Assembly: GCA_035771165.1 (NCBI GenBank)
Contig: JAWNZC010000232.1
Location: 325,001-389,000 of the forward strand
Source: Paragorgia papillata
Taxonomy: Eukaryota > Cnidaria > Anthozoa > Scleralcyonacea > Coralliidae
Direction of reading: 5' to 3'
DNA: 64,000 bases
Shown here: positions 41,506 through 50,367 of the stretch, one piece after another
Layout of the letters: every line of letters starts with the position of its first letter
Position numbering within the stretch: the first letter of the stretch is position 1
Position numbers and translations under genes: made by a program
The notes under the pieces: model-generated
The model's database searches: none
What the model saw: only the letters and a program-made list of their open reading frames with translations
Told to the model about the DNA's origin: nothing

Positions 41506-42239
41506 TGGAACATGTCAGGAGATTGGTACTAGTTCCAGAACACATGACAGATCGAAGGAAACCCTTGGTCACTCCTTTAACAGCGCAGGTGAATGAACTA
41601 GATTCAGAAATGCAAAATCTTCTTAAACGTCAAGATATAACACAAGACGAGAAAGTGAAAATGTACGATCAGTCGCTTCAACGTTATCTGAATTATTACG
41701 ATAAAAGAATGAGTATACCAGTACGTGTAAACGTCGTATCGACACCCGCAGCTGATGACAAACCTGGAGAACCAGCGAATACAGAAAAGACTGCTGAAAC
41801 AGAACCCTCTGAGTTGCCTGGAGAGATAGAAACTGACATTATAGAAAGTGTACCCGTAACAATGAAATCAAGAGCTCGACAGTTGGTTAAGAAACTTAAA
41901 GCGAATAAAGACCTCATAGGATGGACTGACCAAGGACAGATGGTATTTAAAGGACGACCCATTCCGGGTACAAATGTTATCGACTTGGTCAACGATTCTC
42001 TACGTCAACGAAAGAATTTCAACCCTGCTGGATGGCAGCTTTTCGCAAAAGCATTAGGAAACATGAATGTTCCTGAAGGCATTATTAGAAATGAAAATCG
42101 TTTGAGTATGTTAAGAGAATATAAGACCAAAGATATTTCAGACACCCCCCTGACGTCACAAGTAGCCCCAGCAACATCAAAAAGAACAAAACAGAAACGA
42201 AGAGACAAAAACTTACATCCGTATAAATGGGTTAAATAA
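41505..42239 (+). CDS. Conserved Polinton protein of unknown function
   Basis: 244 residues. The N-terminal part is helical and charged (LDSEMQNLLKRQDITQDEK). The middle is acidic and disordered (about 85-120). The C-terminal domain is the conserved part: VMFK/GRPIPGTNVIDLV followed by FNPAGWQLFAKALGNMNVP and RNENRLSML. A Lys/Arg tail ends it. The FNPAGWQ-type block recurs in Polinton proteins encoded near the ATPase, but I know no function for it. It begins one base after the upstream stop (overlapping stop/start), suggesting translation coupled with the upstream gene or reinitiation. Complete, undamaged. Confidence 0.65.
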   Translation: MEHVRRLVLVPEHMTDRRKPLVTPLTAQVNELDSEMQNLLKRQDITQDEKVKMYDQSLQRYLNYYDKRMSIPVRVNVVSTPAADDKPGEPANTEKTAETEPSELPGEIETDIIESVPVTMKSRARQLVKKLKANKDLIGWTDQGQMVFKGRPIPGTNVIDLVNDSLRQRKNFNPAGWQLFAKALGNMNVPEGIIRNENRLSMLREYKTKDISDTPLTSQVAPATSKRTKQKRRDKNLHPYKWVK

Positions 42240-42309
42240 ATTTATTCCTTGTAAAGCTTTGATATTATAATAAAGAATTGTTTACAACATTAATTGTCTT
42301 GTATTTATT
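42240..42309. terminator. Convergent polyadenylation zone
   Basis: 68 bp separate two converging gene blocks. AATAAA on plus lies at 42269-42274. On minus AATAAA occurs at 42304-42309 (overlapping the protease stop) and again at 42241-42246. Confidence 0.65.
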
Positions 42310-42769
42310 ACACACAATAATATTTACGCATAAAGTCACGAACTAGCATATCATTCCATTCTTTATTATCAGTAAACATGCCAACAATTGTTGACATGGG
42401 TATATTTCTACATCTATGTAAAGCATAAAACAAACAATATTGTCCACACACGCGAGACCCTAACGACTGTAAAGTTTGTTCATTCCAAGTAAAACTGCTA
42501 GCATGATCTCGTAAAAACGTTTCAAAAGTTTTGCTATAAAAGCCCGGTCCTTGTCCGTACGAGTCCATGAACTCCCCTTGTCCATCTGAAGTGAGATAAA
42601 TTGCTAGCCAATGCGTACCAGGCCCATTACTAGGATCCACATTCAGAATAAAACATCTAGGTTTTTTCGGTATCTGACTTGGTAGACGATCCGATGGTAA
42701 CACGTCTTTAAATACGGTATTGGTAAATGGATCACTTTTCAGAACGTTTAGGATTTGTAGAGTGTTCAT
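42308..42769 (-). CDS. Adenain-type (C5/Ulp1-like) cysteine protease
   Basis: The ATG at 42769 (MNTLQILNVL) is one base after the stop of the capsid gene and matches where the family begins; the frame is open further upstream but overlaps the capsid gene. 153 residues. Catalytic residues are His in GTHWLAIYL (53), Asp in EFMDSYGQG (69) and Cys in SRVCGQYCLFYALH (108), with Gln in the same block for the oxyanion hole. This is the maturation protease of adenoviruses, virophages and Polintons, which cuts virion proteins during assembly. Last gene of the minus-strand morphogenesis block. Undamaged. Confidence 0.92.
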   Translation of the reverse strand: MNTLQILNVLKSDPFTNTVFKDVLPSDRLPSQIPKKPRCFILNVDPSNGPGTHWLAIYLTSDGQGEFMDSYGQGPGFYSKTFETFLRDHASSFTWNEQTLQSLGSRVCGQYCLFYALHRCRNIPMSTIVGMFTDNKEWNDMLVRDFMRKYYCV

Positions 42770-42770
42770 C

Positions 42771-44117
42771 TTAACTGCTAAAGTAGCATAGAACGTTTCG
42801 GTTGGCGTCAATTTCGATAAGACTTTGAAATTCTCCAAGCACCACGATATTTATTGCTGCTGTCAGGGCCGTTCCAAATTGACATTCTATCGATACGTTT
42901 CCATTTTTAATCGGTTGAATATGATCGCTCAGACACAGATCAGCTGTCAGATCAAACACGAATAGAGTGTACCCATTGGCGTACTCGTCTCGTGTAATAC
43001 CATTGCCATCATTTTGAAATAATTTGTTAGTACCAGCATACAAGGTTTGGAATGCGGACACGTAGTTACTTCCTCTCGCAGCAGCAAATTTCAGTTGTAG
43101 GGGTTTTCCAGGTAAATGTTCGCCATTTACCGTTAGACCAAGAGAAGTAATGTCGTAGTTTTTGAAATTGAAAGGATTTTTGGTATAGGCACCATTATAA
43201 GCATCTGCATCCACCATTCCGATAACCACTCGATTAGGTAGAGGGCCTTGAAATATATTTGGTTGATTGCCTGACATATTTCCTCTCGGTACAGAAACAA
43301 CTTTACAACTCACACGATTAATACGGTACTTGGCCGTGACACGTTGAAGGGCATGGGTATGAGCCATCATAACGGTAGAAGAGACGTTGACACGTCGAAC
43401 GCGAAATACACATTCTTCCAAAACCACTTTAAAGTCAGGATGATCTGCTGACGATACCAGGGAAAATGGGTTTCTCGAACGCACTAATTTGAGTTTGATT
43501 GGTACAGAACCAAGTATATAACGGTCTTGTGCAAACAGGTCTGAATGGATTCTTCCTTCCATAGCCACAGACTTACTTTGACTTGCATGAACATACCGTA
43601 GTTTCAAGCCCTTGTTTGCATCGGCATTTACTGCTACAGGGTTCACGACATCCATTCTACCAGCTTGATCTTTATAGAACAGCGCTGAGGTTAGATGAGA
43701 TGATTTTGCGTCTTTGCTAAAGTTCAGTACAGTTTCCATATATAATCGGTAAGGATAACCAGTGCTCGACGGTGTAACAAGTTTGTTGTTCAGGTAAACT
43801 TCTACTTGAGAAAATAAAGCATGCATCCACAGATTTACAGGTCCGACTTGAACATTTTCATCGAGATTAGATCCATCATTGTTGGTTATTTTTGCTTTCA
43901 CGTGTAGGTAACTGTTTGCTAAATCGGTATACACATCAGACATTGCAGCACACAGAAACTCAATAGTATCTGAAGCTCCAATACTCGATACTGGATCTAT
44001 ATCTTCCCAAAATCCTTTATTCATTTCTACTTGTGTACCAGGCATTACAAATAAATCTAATTCTGATTTTCCACACTCACACGAATTTTTATGTAGGGCA
44101 CTAAAGGCTTGACTCAT
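42771..44117 (-). CDS. Major capsid protein (double jelly-roll, Polinton type)
   Basis: 448 residues, no damage. It begins MSQAFSALHKNSCECGKSEL and carries QVEMNKGFWEDIDPVSSI, YLHVKAKI, NLWMHALFSQVEVYLNN, YPYRLYMETVLNFS and ESQF-like/ECQFGTALTAAINIVVLGEF near the end. This is the widespread 'F54H12.2-like' protein, which I take to be the Polinton/adintovirus major capsid. Double jelly-roll trimers build the icosahedral shell. Its ATG overlaps the stop of the pVI-like gene (ATGA), and the protease gene starts one base after its stop. So three genes run without spacers. Confidence 0.85.
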   Translation of the reverse strand: MSQAFSALHKNSCECGKSELDLFVMPGTQVEMNKGFWEDIDPVSSIGASDTIEFLCAAMSDVYTDLANSYLHVKAKITNNDGSNLDENVQVGPVNLWMHALFSQVEVYLNNKLVTPSSTGYPYRLYMETVLNFSKDAKSSHLTSALFYKDQAGRMDVVNPVAVNADANKGLKLRYVHASQSKSVAMEGRIHSDLFAQDRYILGSVPIKLKLVRSRNPFSLVSSADHPDFKVVLEECVFRVRRVNVSSTVMMAHTHALQRVTAKYRINRVSCKVVSVPRGNMSGNQPNIFQGPLPNRVVIGMVDADAYNGAYTKNPFNFKNYDITSLGLTVNGEHLPGKPLQLKFAAARGSNYVSAFQTLYAGTNKLFQNDGNGITRDEYANGYTLFVFDLTADLCLSDHIQPIKNGNVSIECQFGTALTAAINIVVLGEFQSLIEIDANRNVLCYFSS

Positions 44118-44587
44118 GATTTATATTTTATAAACGGTCCAATCTGTGCTTCCGTTGGCTCAGATGTTTTCTTCTTCACAGTTTGTGAACGACTGACGGT
44201 TTTACGTTTTGTGTTGACTTTTATAGGAGAATTCACCCGTTTGCGTTTACGACCGGCTCCGGATTGGTTCGTAACTTGACGGATCCCTTTTTGAGCAAGA
44301 TCTTTCACGGCTTCAGAACCACGCCCTTTTATCGCTTGCTTTACATTCTTCCCTGCCAGAACATCTTGACCAACGTCTTTTACAGCTTGCCGAGCTCTTC
44401 TTCCAATAGCTTGAGCTCCTCGTTTCACCAGAGGTATTGCAAAGCGTGCAATACTTTTAAAAAAACTTCCAATGCCGTAACCTTTCTGAATACGTGCACA
44501 TCGGAAACCAGGTAGACTTCCACCTTGTTGTCTTCTTAAATAATGCTGTTGAAATTGCTTTACGTCCGGAATAATTGTATGTCTCAT
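44114..44587 (-). CDS. pVI/pX-like basic virion protein
   Basis: 157 residues, strongly basic. After QQGGSLPGFRCARIQKGYGI there is an amphipathic helix (GSFFKSIARFAIPLVKRG), then RRARQAVKDVGQDVLAGKNV and a Lys/Arg-rich tail (GRKRKRVNS, KRKTVSRSQTVKKK). Polintons and adenoviruses carry such proteins: a glycine-containing cleavage context for the adenain, a membrane-lytic helix and a DNA-binding tail. I see possible protease sites around the Gly-Gly but cannot fix them. Located between penton-like and major capsid genes. Intact. Confidence 0.75.
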   Translation of the reverse strand: MRHTIIPDVKQFQQHYLRRQQGGSLPGFRCARIQKGYGIGSFFKSIARFAIPLVKRGAQAIGRRARQAVKDVGQDVLAGKNVKQAIKGRGSEAVKDLAQKGIRQVTNQSGAGRKRKRVNSPIKVNTKRKTVSRSQTVKKKTSEPTEAQIGPFIKYKS

Positions 44588-44589
44588 TT

Positions 44590-45342
44590 TTAAATGAAAT
44601 ACGAAGATCTTCGCTGTCTAAAGTGAAGTGTCACGATCGACTTCCCGAAGCCAAATGATACGTTTTCGTTTTTGGCGTCCTTTATATTCACTTCAATCGA
44701 TTCGAAGGACTTTACCTTGACAGGAATATATTGTAGGTTACGGAGACTGACGTTCACGTTTTCTCCATAAACTCCTTGAGTATTGACAATTCTGAGTAGG
44801 GGCACTTTGACATCACCGACAAACTGTGCATCCACGATATCAGTATATACATACATGGCTGAAAATCCACCGTTAACATCTGCTACGTAAGGACTTAGGG
44901 ATTTCTTTTTAATGACGGTGTCTTGTTGAAACCCTAATGTTGTAGTAATATCACCAGATATCCACACGAGTCCACCTTTTGGCACATCAATCATGACTTT
45001 GTGTTTACTTGCAATTGAAGAAAATTTTATCTTGGTTCGTGCCTCTTTGTTCATGCTACGGTTTAAAGCCCCCACCAGCTCAGCAATGGTGTTACAGTAG
45101 CCATCTGGGATAATACCCGTATCGTCATATTTTGTTCCAGCGTTGTAGAGAAACGTTTGTTCACTACCTTTTCGAATCGCGCTCCATGTATGGGGATAAT
45201 ATAACTCTGACAAAGCTACTTCCCAGTCGCCTGTCAGTTGTATAGTTTCAGCAAGCTTCACTTTAAAATTTGCTACAGTGTTATCTGGAAAATATTCCAT
45301 AGAGCTATTGCTTGGAAGCGTTAAATAAAACTGTGTTGCCAT
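44590..45342 (-). CDS. Penton-like minor capsid protein (single jelly-roll)
   Basis: The start at 45342 (MATQFYLTLPSNSSMEYF) is preferred, because the upstream 15 codons are a hydrophobic extension without homology. 250 residues. Features are the N-terminal FYLTLPSNSS, NFKVKLAETIQLTGDWEVAL, LSELYYPHTW and a C-terminal GFGKSIVTLHFRQR. This is the conserved minor capsid (penton) of Polintons and adintoviruses, forming the vertices. The next gene begins at 44587, directly after this stop. Intact; probably first gene of the compact capsid block. Confidence 0.85.
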   Translation of the reverse strand: MATQFYLTLPSNSSMEYFPDNTVANFKVKLAETIQLTGDWEVALSELYYPHTWSAIRKGSEQTFLYNAGTKYDDTGIIPDGYCNTIAELVGALNRSMNKEARTKIKFSSIASKHKVMIDVPKGGLVWISGDITTTLGFQQDTVIKKKSLSPYVADVNGGFSAMYVYTDIVDAQFVGDVKVPLLRIVNTQGVYGENVNVSLRNLQYIPVKVKSFESIEVNIKDAKNENVSFGFGKSIVTLHFRQRRSSYFI

Positions 45343-45427
45343 GTCGAAGAATAATACACAAATGAACACAAATTGTAAAATACACACATTTTTATTTCGT
45401 TATATCTTTTACATTATCGGCTGATAC

Positions 45428-46199
45428 CTAAGAATTAAAATCTTCAGGGTAGCCTAACCATTTTACAAGATATTCTCTACGTTTACCACGCATGCGTGAC
45501 GTAATTACTCTTTCTATTCTATAAAAGTCACTATCTGTCTTTGCAACACTTTGCAATTCCTGTTCGTAAAATGTTCCTTGTAACTCTTCTCCGTGATAAT
45601 CAGCAATCTTGTACACTGGCGGTCGTCTGGGTACTCGCTTCGTGATGGTGAACACCTCTTCGGTCCAGTTAGGTAAGTAGCTTTTCTTGAATGTACGTCT
45701 TGCTTTGCTAATCCGAACTTGGTCATTCATCAATGTTGAATTTATATTTGATGGGTTTGCTGGACTCATGACCATACAGTTTTTGCCATACAATACTTTC
45801 GTTTTCTCGATTAACATCAGCTGGTCTCATCCCAATACTACGGTGTCTCGAATGGTTGTAGGAATATACTAATTTTTGTAGTACATCGGTATATTTCAGC
45901 GTATTCTTTGCTGTAAAATATTTCCACATTTCCCCCTTTAAGGTTCGGGTAAATCGTTCAACGGTGGATGCTTTGGTATCGTTGTGTGTTGTAAAAAATC
46001 GAATATGTTTGTCCTTCAGTAACTTTTGAAAACGTTTATTGGTAAATTCTGTTCCTTTATCGGTATGAAGTTTTTCCGGCTTCCTTCCTTTCTTTAGTAT
46101 CTTTTCAAAGGCTTTAACCAGACTTTCTGCAGTCTTTGTTTTTAATGGTTCCACCCACGCAAAGTTGGACAGTACATCAATAACAGTTAAAACGTATTT
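45428..46199 (-). pseudogene. Polinton integrase, catalytic core and chromodomain part
   Basis: From 46199 the frame has the rve core: TVIDVLSNFAWVEPL (D), KLHTDKGTEFTN (D), KASTVERFTRTLKG (E), YNHSRHRSIGMRP. At about 45723-45800 it stops and homology continues in another frame (an SH3-like segment with SYLPNWTEEVFTITKR, then a chromodomain with YRIERVITSRMRGKRREYLVK WLGYPEDFNS). A stop follows where a Trp is usual (45428-45430). The first 90 or so residues are cut off by the nested insertion and lie at 48655-48935. Three lesions: insertion, frameshift, premature stop. It would have inserted the provirus ends into host DNA. Confidence 0.9.
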
Positions 46200-46689
46200 G
46201 CTGCCGAGCATGAGCGAGGCAGCACACTATTCTTGGCGTTCGTCTTGGGTTAGCTGTGTCTTTACTCGTGCCCACTCCATTTCCCGAGCTATGTATAGTG
46301 TACTTGGTTGAGATGTATGGATGTCTGAATGTACACACGGATTCACATATTACGCAATCGCATCGCGAATGATTCCTAGCCTGCGTACAGGCGCTCATAC
46401 AGCGTATTCAAACCAGTGATTCAAACAGGAAGATTATACAAAAGTAAATAATCTGAATTTAATAGCAGTTCAAATCTCGCCACAACCGCCAGGGGATTTT
46501 CTGAACAAGCTGACCATTGATTAAATTCAAGCTGAATTGCAGCGTTAAAACATTTTCGTGTGAAGGTAAAAGACAACTACGTTTAATACAAAATCTAAAT
46601 CCAGTTTAAAAGTTTAATATGGTTGACCAATTCAAAAAGATTTTACAGCTGTTCACCACTTCGTTTAGGCCTTAGGGATTGTACAATAT

Positions 46690-47290
46690 CGTAAAAGTAT
46701 TATTATCAGTGGCGGACACTAAGGGAGGGGGGGGGGCGAGGGGGGGGCGATCGTCCCCCCAATAATTGTAGCTGAAGCTTTCATATTGAAAAGTGGAAGC
46801 ACAAGAAAGTTTTCATTTCAAGACGTGGAAGCACTACTTATTAGTTATTATAATAACAACAGCAGCAAAATGGCGTGTTTTAATAAAAACAAGCGAAAGT
46901 ATTCTATAATCCCACAAAATAAGTGTTATGAAGTAAGTTTGGATAAAGAAATTTCTAAATTTCATCTAGAATATTTTCTATGAAATGTTTTTTTTTTATG
47001 CTTAGCATGTGATTTATAACAAAATGCACCATTAAAATAGTGTTTTGAAAACCTAAATTTTTTTACAAAATGTGTTCTCAGAATGCTGCGAATGCCATTT
47101 CAGAGTTCCAAATTTTTTCCGGGGGGGCATGCCCCCCGCACCCCCCTAGACGGCTCGTGCCTTCGGCACTTGCCCCCCGAATATTTCGTCAAGTGTCCGC
47201 CACTGATTATTATTTCTCTGGATTTACGGAACGACTTATTTTTTGGGGGCCCTGGAAATTTTGTACCCTGGGCACTTGCCCATTGGTTAT
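46690..47290. repeat. GC-rich dispersed repeat with GTGTCCGCCACTGAT ends
   Basis: The left end (AGTGGCGGACACTAAGGGAGGGG, 46709-46731) and an internal copy (AGTGTCCGCCACTGATTATTATT, 47190-47212) are inverted. A GGGGGGGCATGCCCCCC stretch (47121-47138) resembles those at 6547 and 15118. Short ORFs inside show no domain. Confidence 0.6.
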
Positions 47291-47644
47291 TAAATGTGGC
47301 CCTGCTGAGTAGTCAACATAGACTCAACTTGACCTCGTCAGTTAAACTGTAGCAAGATGAAATCTTTATAGTGTTAATTTAGCTTAAATCCCATCACAAG
47401 TTCAACGTATGAAGACAATGTCAAATCTATAAAGTCCAACTCGGTTCAAATCTATGAGAGCATCATGGATTATCTAACACAAGAATGGCCTGGATTCATA
47501 CGATGGTTAAACGAGGCCAGTTCTATTGACTAGCACCATTTTTATTTAATTGACTTTATGTACTTCATATAAGGTAATTAATCACATAAAGATCTGACGA
47601 ATAATACCCTGGATACCATAGATTCATTTGTATTCTATTCATGC

Positions 47645-48095
47645 ATGGGTTGAATAATTTATATTGGGGTTGGCAAACTTGGGTGGAGTGGCAAACTCGG
47701 GTGGAGTGGACAAACTTGGGTGGTGTGGGTAAACTCGGGTGGAGTGGACAAACTTGGGTGGAGTGGACAAACTCGGGTAGAGTGGGTAAACTCGGGTGGA
47801 GTGGGCAAAATTGGGTGGAGTGGGAATACTCCGGTGGAGTGGACAAACTCCAGTGGAGTGGACAAACTCCAGTGGAGTGTATAAACTCAGGTGGAGTGTG
47901 CAAACTTAGGTGAAGTGGGCAAACTTGGGCGGAGTGGACAAATTCGGGTGGAGTGGACAAACTCGGGTGGAGTGGGCAAACTCAGGTGAAGTGGGCAAAC
48001 TCGGGTGGAGTGGGCAAACTCAGGTGAAGTGGGCAAACTCAGGTGAAGTGGGCAAACTCAGGTGGGCTGGGTAAACTCGGGTGGTGTTACTGGAG
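47645..48095. repeat. 19-bp minisatellite
   Basis: About 23 units of GGGTGGAGTGGACAAACTC and variants (GGGCAAACTC, CCAGTGGAGT). A 19-bp unit keeps long frames open by chance on both strands; I do not regard them as genes. Confidence 0.95.
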
Positions 48096-48439
48096 TGGGC
48101 AAGAGGGTGTTACTTGAGCCACAGACTGCACAAAGTTGCCTGTGGAGTACGCTCAAGGTTTTAATTTATAATTTAATTTAATTTAATCCATTTTCACTGC
48201 GTACAAATGTTAACAAATAAAAATAAATAAATAATAAATAAATAAATAAATAAGTAATAAATAAAGAATTAGATAAATGCAGTGGGGAAGGACCAGAAAT
48301 GAAAAAAGGAACCATACTAGCTAGTCCACCATGAATAATAACAAAATAAAATTTAAAAAAAAAAGATAATAAAATAAAATAAATACATGTAAATAAAATT
48401 TTAAAAAAACCAACAAATTATACATACACAAAATTGTCC

Positions 48440-48646
48440 AATTTACATGTGGCCTATTGGGGTCGAAAATCTTAGTCTTATAATACTGTTTACAATTTCT
48501 GGTAAACGACGAAGGAGTAGAATTCGAAGTTCTTAAGTCTTGTGGTAGTTTGTTCTATAAGTAGGGTATTCTAATAAAATATGTTGTTTTAAAGTAAACC
48601 GCGTGGCACGCCGTTTTCATGAGGCAGCACTTCACTTGCGATAGTA
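48440..48646 (-). pseudogene. LINE RT C-terminal tail fragment
   Basis: One minus frame reads NKLPQDLRTSNSTPSSF and CKQYYKTKIFD, the end of a LINE RT like the WNNLPDEMR block at 28313-28900, with stops around it. An A/T tail follows on its 3' side (48160-48420). Confidence 0.55.
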
Positions 48647-48654
48647 ACTTCTAG

Positions 48655-48935
48655 TTATAACCATTATTTGTTTTACTAAGCGAGTCCATAATTACTAGAT
48701 CCTCCCCCCATTTTTCATCCATCGCTCCAACAATAACACGATTTCGCTTGAAAATATGTCGTACGGGTTTATGCAAAGTATAGGTATCTTGCTGTCTAAG
48801 CCATGTTTTTATCTTGTTTCGGGATATCTGGAATTTTCCGTCACTTTTTACGACACGGTGTAAGGCATCTACGCCTCCAAAACTTGCTGGACTTTTTGGG
48901 TTGTAATACAGGTCGTGAAGGTACTGTTCCGCCAT
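48655..48935 (-). pseudogene. Polinton integrase, N-terminal part
   Basis: About 92 codons from the ATG at 48935 (MAEQYLHDLYYNP). Blocks are SPASFGGVDALHRVV, ISRNKIKTWLRQQDTYTLHK and RNRVIVGAMDEKWGEDL. This is the N-terminal domain of the Polinton integrase, including the first residues before the DDE core. It ends in NNGY at the insertion joint, where the downstream core at 46199 continues the same frame. Confidence 0.9.
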
Positions 48936-49047
48936 CTAATTCGGATGCCTGTATCACAATCTTCCCCCCACAGCACGCCGAGATGCAGCGAATCTTTCGA
49001 AAAATATTACGAAGGGCTATTTGTGGTAAACCGCCACAGCAAGTCAT
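48841..49047 (-). CDS. Small cysteine-rich ORF upstream of integrase (uncertain)
   Basis: The ATG at 49047 opens a frame starting MTCCGGLPQIALRNIFRKI, with three CC or CxxxCC cysteine groups in the first 30 residues. It then runs out of frame over the integrase start (about 69 residues in all). The cysteine-rich N-terminus looks non-random and sits where Polintons often carry small accessory genes. The C-terminal half, overlapping the integrase, may be meaningless. No function is known to me. Confidence 0.35.
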   Translation of the reverse strand: MTCCGGLPQIALRNIFRKIRCISACCGGKIVIQASELDGGTVPSRPVLQPKKSSKFWRRRCLTPCRKK

Positions 49048-49194
49048 GTTCACACAATTAAGGTTAGAGGTAAATGAATGAAAAAAGGCAACGACGCAAT
49101 ATATATACACTCAGGCGATGTATGCATATATTAATCTCTGGAACAGTTGACCAAGCATTCGTAACGAAGAATTCTTACGCCTCTTGTATTGTGA

Positions 49195-49484
49195 TCAATC
49201 TACGTTGTGGAAATCATTCACCGTTCGTCGAACGGCCTCTCGAACCGTTTGGTTATCGTACGAATCGCTAACTCTGTACACGAAAGCGAGATAAGCGACT
49301 ATTCTTCCAAAATTATTTAGATCCATTTCTTCATAGATATGATGAAGGTTCACACGATCTAATTGATCGCTAAAACTATCAAAAGGTGTCGATGATCGTC
49401 AAGACATGTCTGAATATAAAATGATAACGTATCTTTATCGATATCAATGTTATGTTGTTTTAATTCATCAAAAATTGTATCCAT
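49195..49484 (-). pseudogene. Bcl-2-like protein (BH1 motif), frameshifted
   Basis: On minus, an ATG at 49484-49482 opens a frame for about 38 codons (MDTIFDELKQHNID...). Near 49375-49400 homology moves to another frame that runs to TGA at 49195-49197. That second part has FSDQLDRV, then EEMDLNNFGRIVAYLAF (49290-49331), close to the BH1 box N-W-G-R-I-V-A of Bcl-2 family proteins (Trp replaced by Phe), with an FSD/QL stretch before it as in Bcl-xL-like proteins. No BH3 or BH2 is obvious and the total is short (about 96 codons). If correct, the virus-like element carried an apoptosis inhibitor. One frameshift inactivates this copy. Confidence 0.55.
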
Positions 49485-49613
49485 AGCGTATGCGTATTGG
49501 TTTATAGCAATTCGTATTCACACGACCAAAGTTGAAGATTAATGAATCACAAAAGAGTCAGGTATAAACATATGTTTATTAGATAGATAATTAGAATACA
49601 AAATTATACATGT

Positions 49614-50246
49614 TCAGCAAATGTTCAGTTTTCCCAAGTCTATAGTCAAGTCATTTACCGACTTTTGAAAAAGGTACTTTTCGTAGGCTTTCTTATGATC
49701 AGTTTCATGGCTCGTGAATGTCTCTCCAGTCTTTTTGACTGTATATCTGCAAGATGGTGGCATACTAAACAGAACAGTGGAGAATGGTTCAAGGGGATCT
49801 TCTTCCGGTTTCCATTCGAAAAAGTCACAGCAGTTTTCTCTCTCGTTGGGACACGAGTAAAACAGACGACCTTGGTTGTCACCCTCTTTCTTGACTTTGC
49901 TAGTACGACAAATCAGACCATGTCGAAACATTGGTTTGATACCCTCGAAGACATCAGCCCATTGCCAAAACAAACAGGGATTTCCTCGTTCGCAGCAAAC
50001 AAAGTATGGTCTCCCGTAACTTTCCTTCATCTTATCTTTAACCATTCGCATTTGTGCTAGTCGTCCATGGCCATAGCACCTTGGATGTATACATCCACTT
50101 TCATGGAAGGAGGCTACGGCTTTTCCAAACATGTAGCAATCTTCTTCTGAGCAAAAGAACTCGCAACTAGGTTTCTGTCCACAAAACCAAAACGTACCCT
50201 TCTGTGTAATGGTCGAAGATGCAGGTTCACCGTGTAAACATTCCAT
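49614..50246 (-). CDS. Triple GRF-type zinc finger protein
   Basis: 210 residues, start at 50246 (MECLHGEPASS). Three zf-GRF-like units: residues 1-37 (CLHG ... FWFC ... CEFFC), 50-97 (HPRCYGHG ... GRPYFVCC ... CLFWQWAD) and 108-147 (CRTSKVKKEGDNQGRLFYSC ... CCDFFEWKPEED). GRF fingers bind single-stranded DNA in APE2, NEIL3 and topoisomerase III. A stand-alone triple version next to the integrase suggests a role in replication or protection of the single-stranded provirus DNA (inference). Upstream minus-strand DNA has a TATATAAG box and a 40-codon ORF (MLGLHLVW...) overlapping the start. Intact. Confidence 0.8.
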   Translation of the reverse strand: MECLHGEPASSTITQKGTFWFCGQKPSCEFFCSEEDCYMFGKAVASFHESGCIHPRCYGHGRLAQMRMVKDKMKESYGRPYFVCCERGNPCLFWQWADVFEGIKPMFRHGLICRTSKVKKEGDNQGRLFYSCPNERENCCDFFEWKPEEDPLEPFSTVLFSMPPSCRYTVKKTGETFTSHETDHKKAYEKYLFQKSVNDLTIDLGKLNIC

Positions 50247-50359
50247 TGTGCGACGGTAGAATTTCTAATGCTTTCAAAAAACGTTCCAATCCTTCTTTAA
50301 AGTCTCGAACAAGTTTAGATGACCAGACCAGGTGTAATCCTAACATCGTAATGTCCGAG

Positions 50360-50367
50360 CTTATATA
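50360..50367 (-). promoter_or_regulatory. TATA box, GRF-finger gene
   Basis: TATATAAG on minus, about 115 bp before the ATG at 50246. Confidence 0.5.

Larger units (their letters stand above)
46200..48654. mobile_element. 2.45-kb nested insertion in the integrase gene
   Basis: The integrase reading frame breaks at 46199/46200 and resumes at 48655. The two bases TT at both joints fit a short target overlap. Inside are a short unassigned segment (46200-46680), a GC-rich repeat (46690-47290), unique-looking DNA (47290-47640), a 19-bp minisatellite (47645-48095), an (AATAAATA)n tract (48160-48260) and, at the right end, a minus-strand LINE RT tail (48440-48646). The right end shares a 26-bp tract with 26020-26045. 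It is probably a composite of nested elements. Confidence 0.75.

Noticed and set aside
45514..45726. Separate 70-residue ORF in the integrase region
   Set aside because: Out-of-frame shadow of the integrase SH3/chromodomain part.
47565..47960. 131-residue ORF with STPPEFVHS-type repeats
   Set aside because: The 19-bp minisatellite keeps frames open by chance; period 19 aa equals three units.
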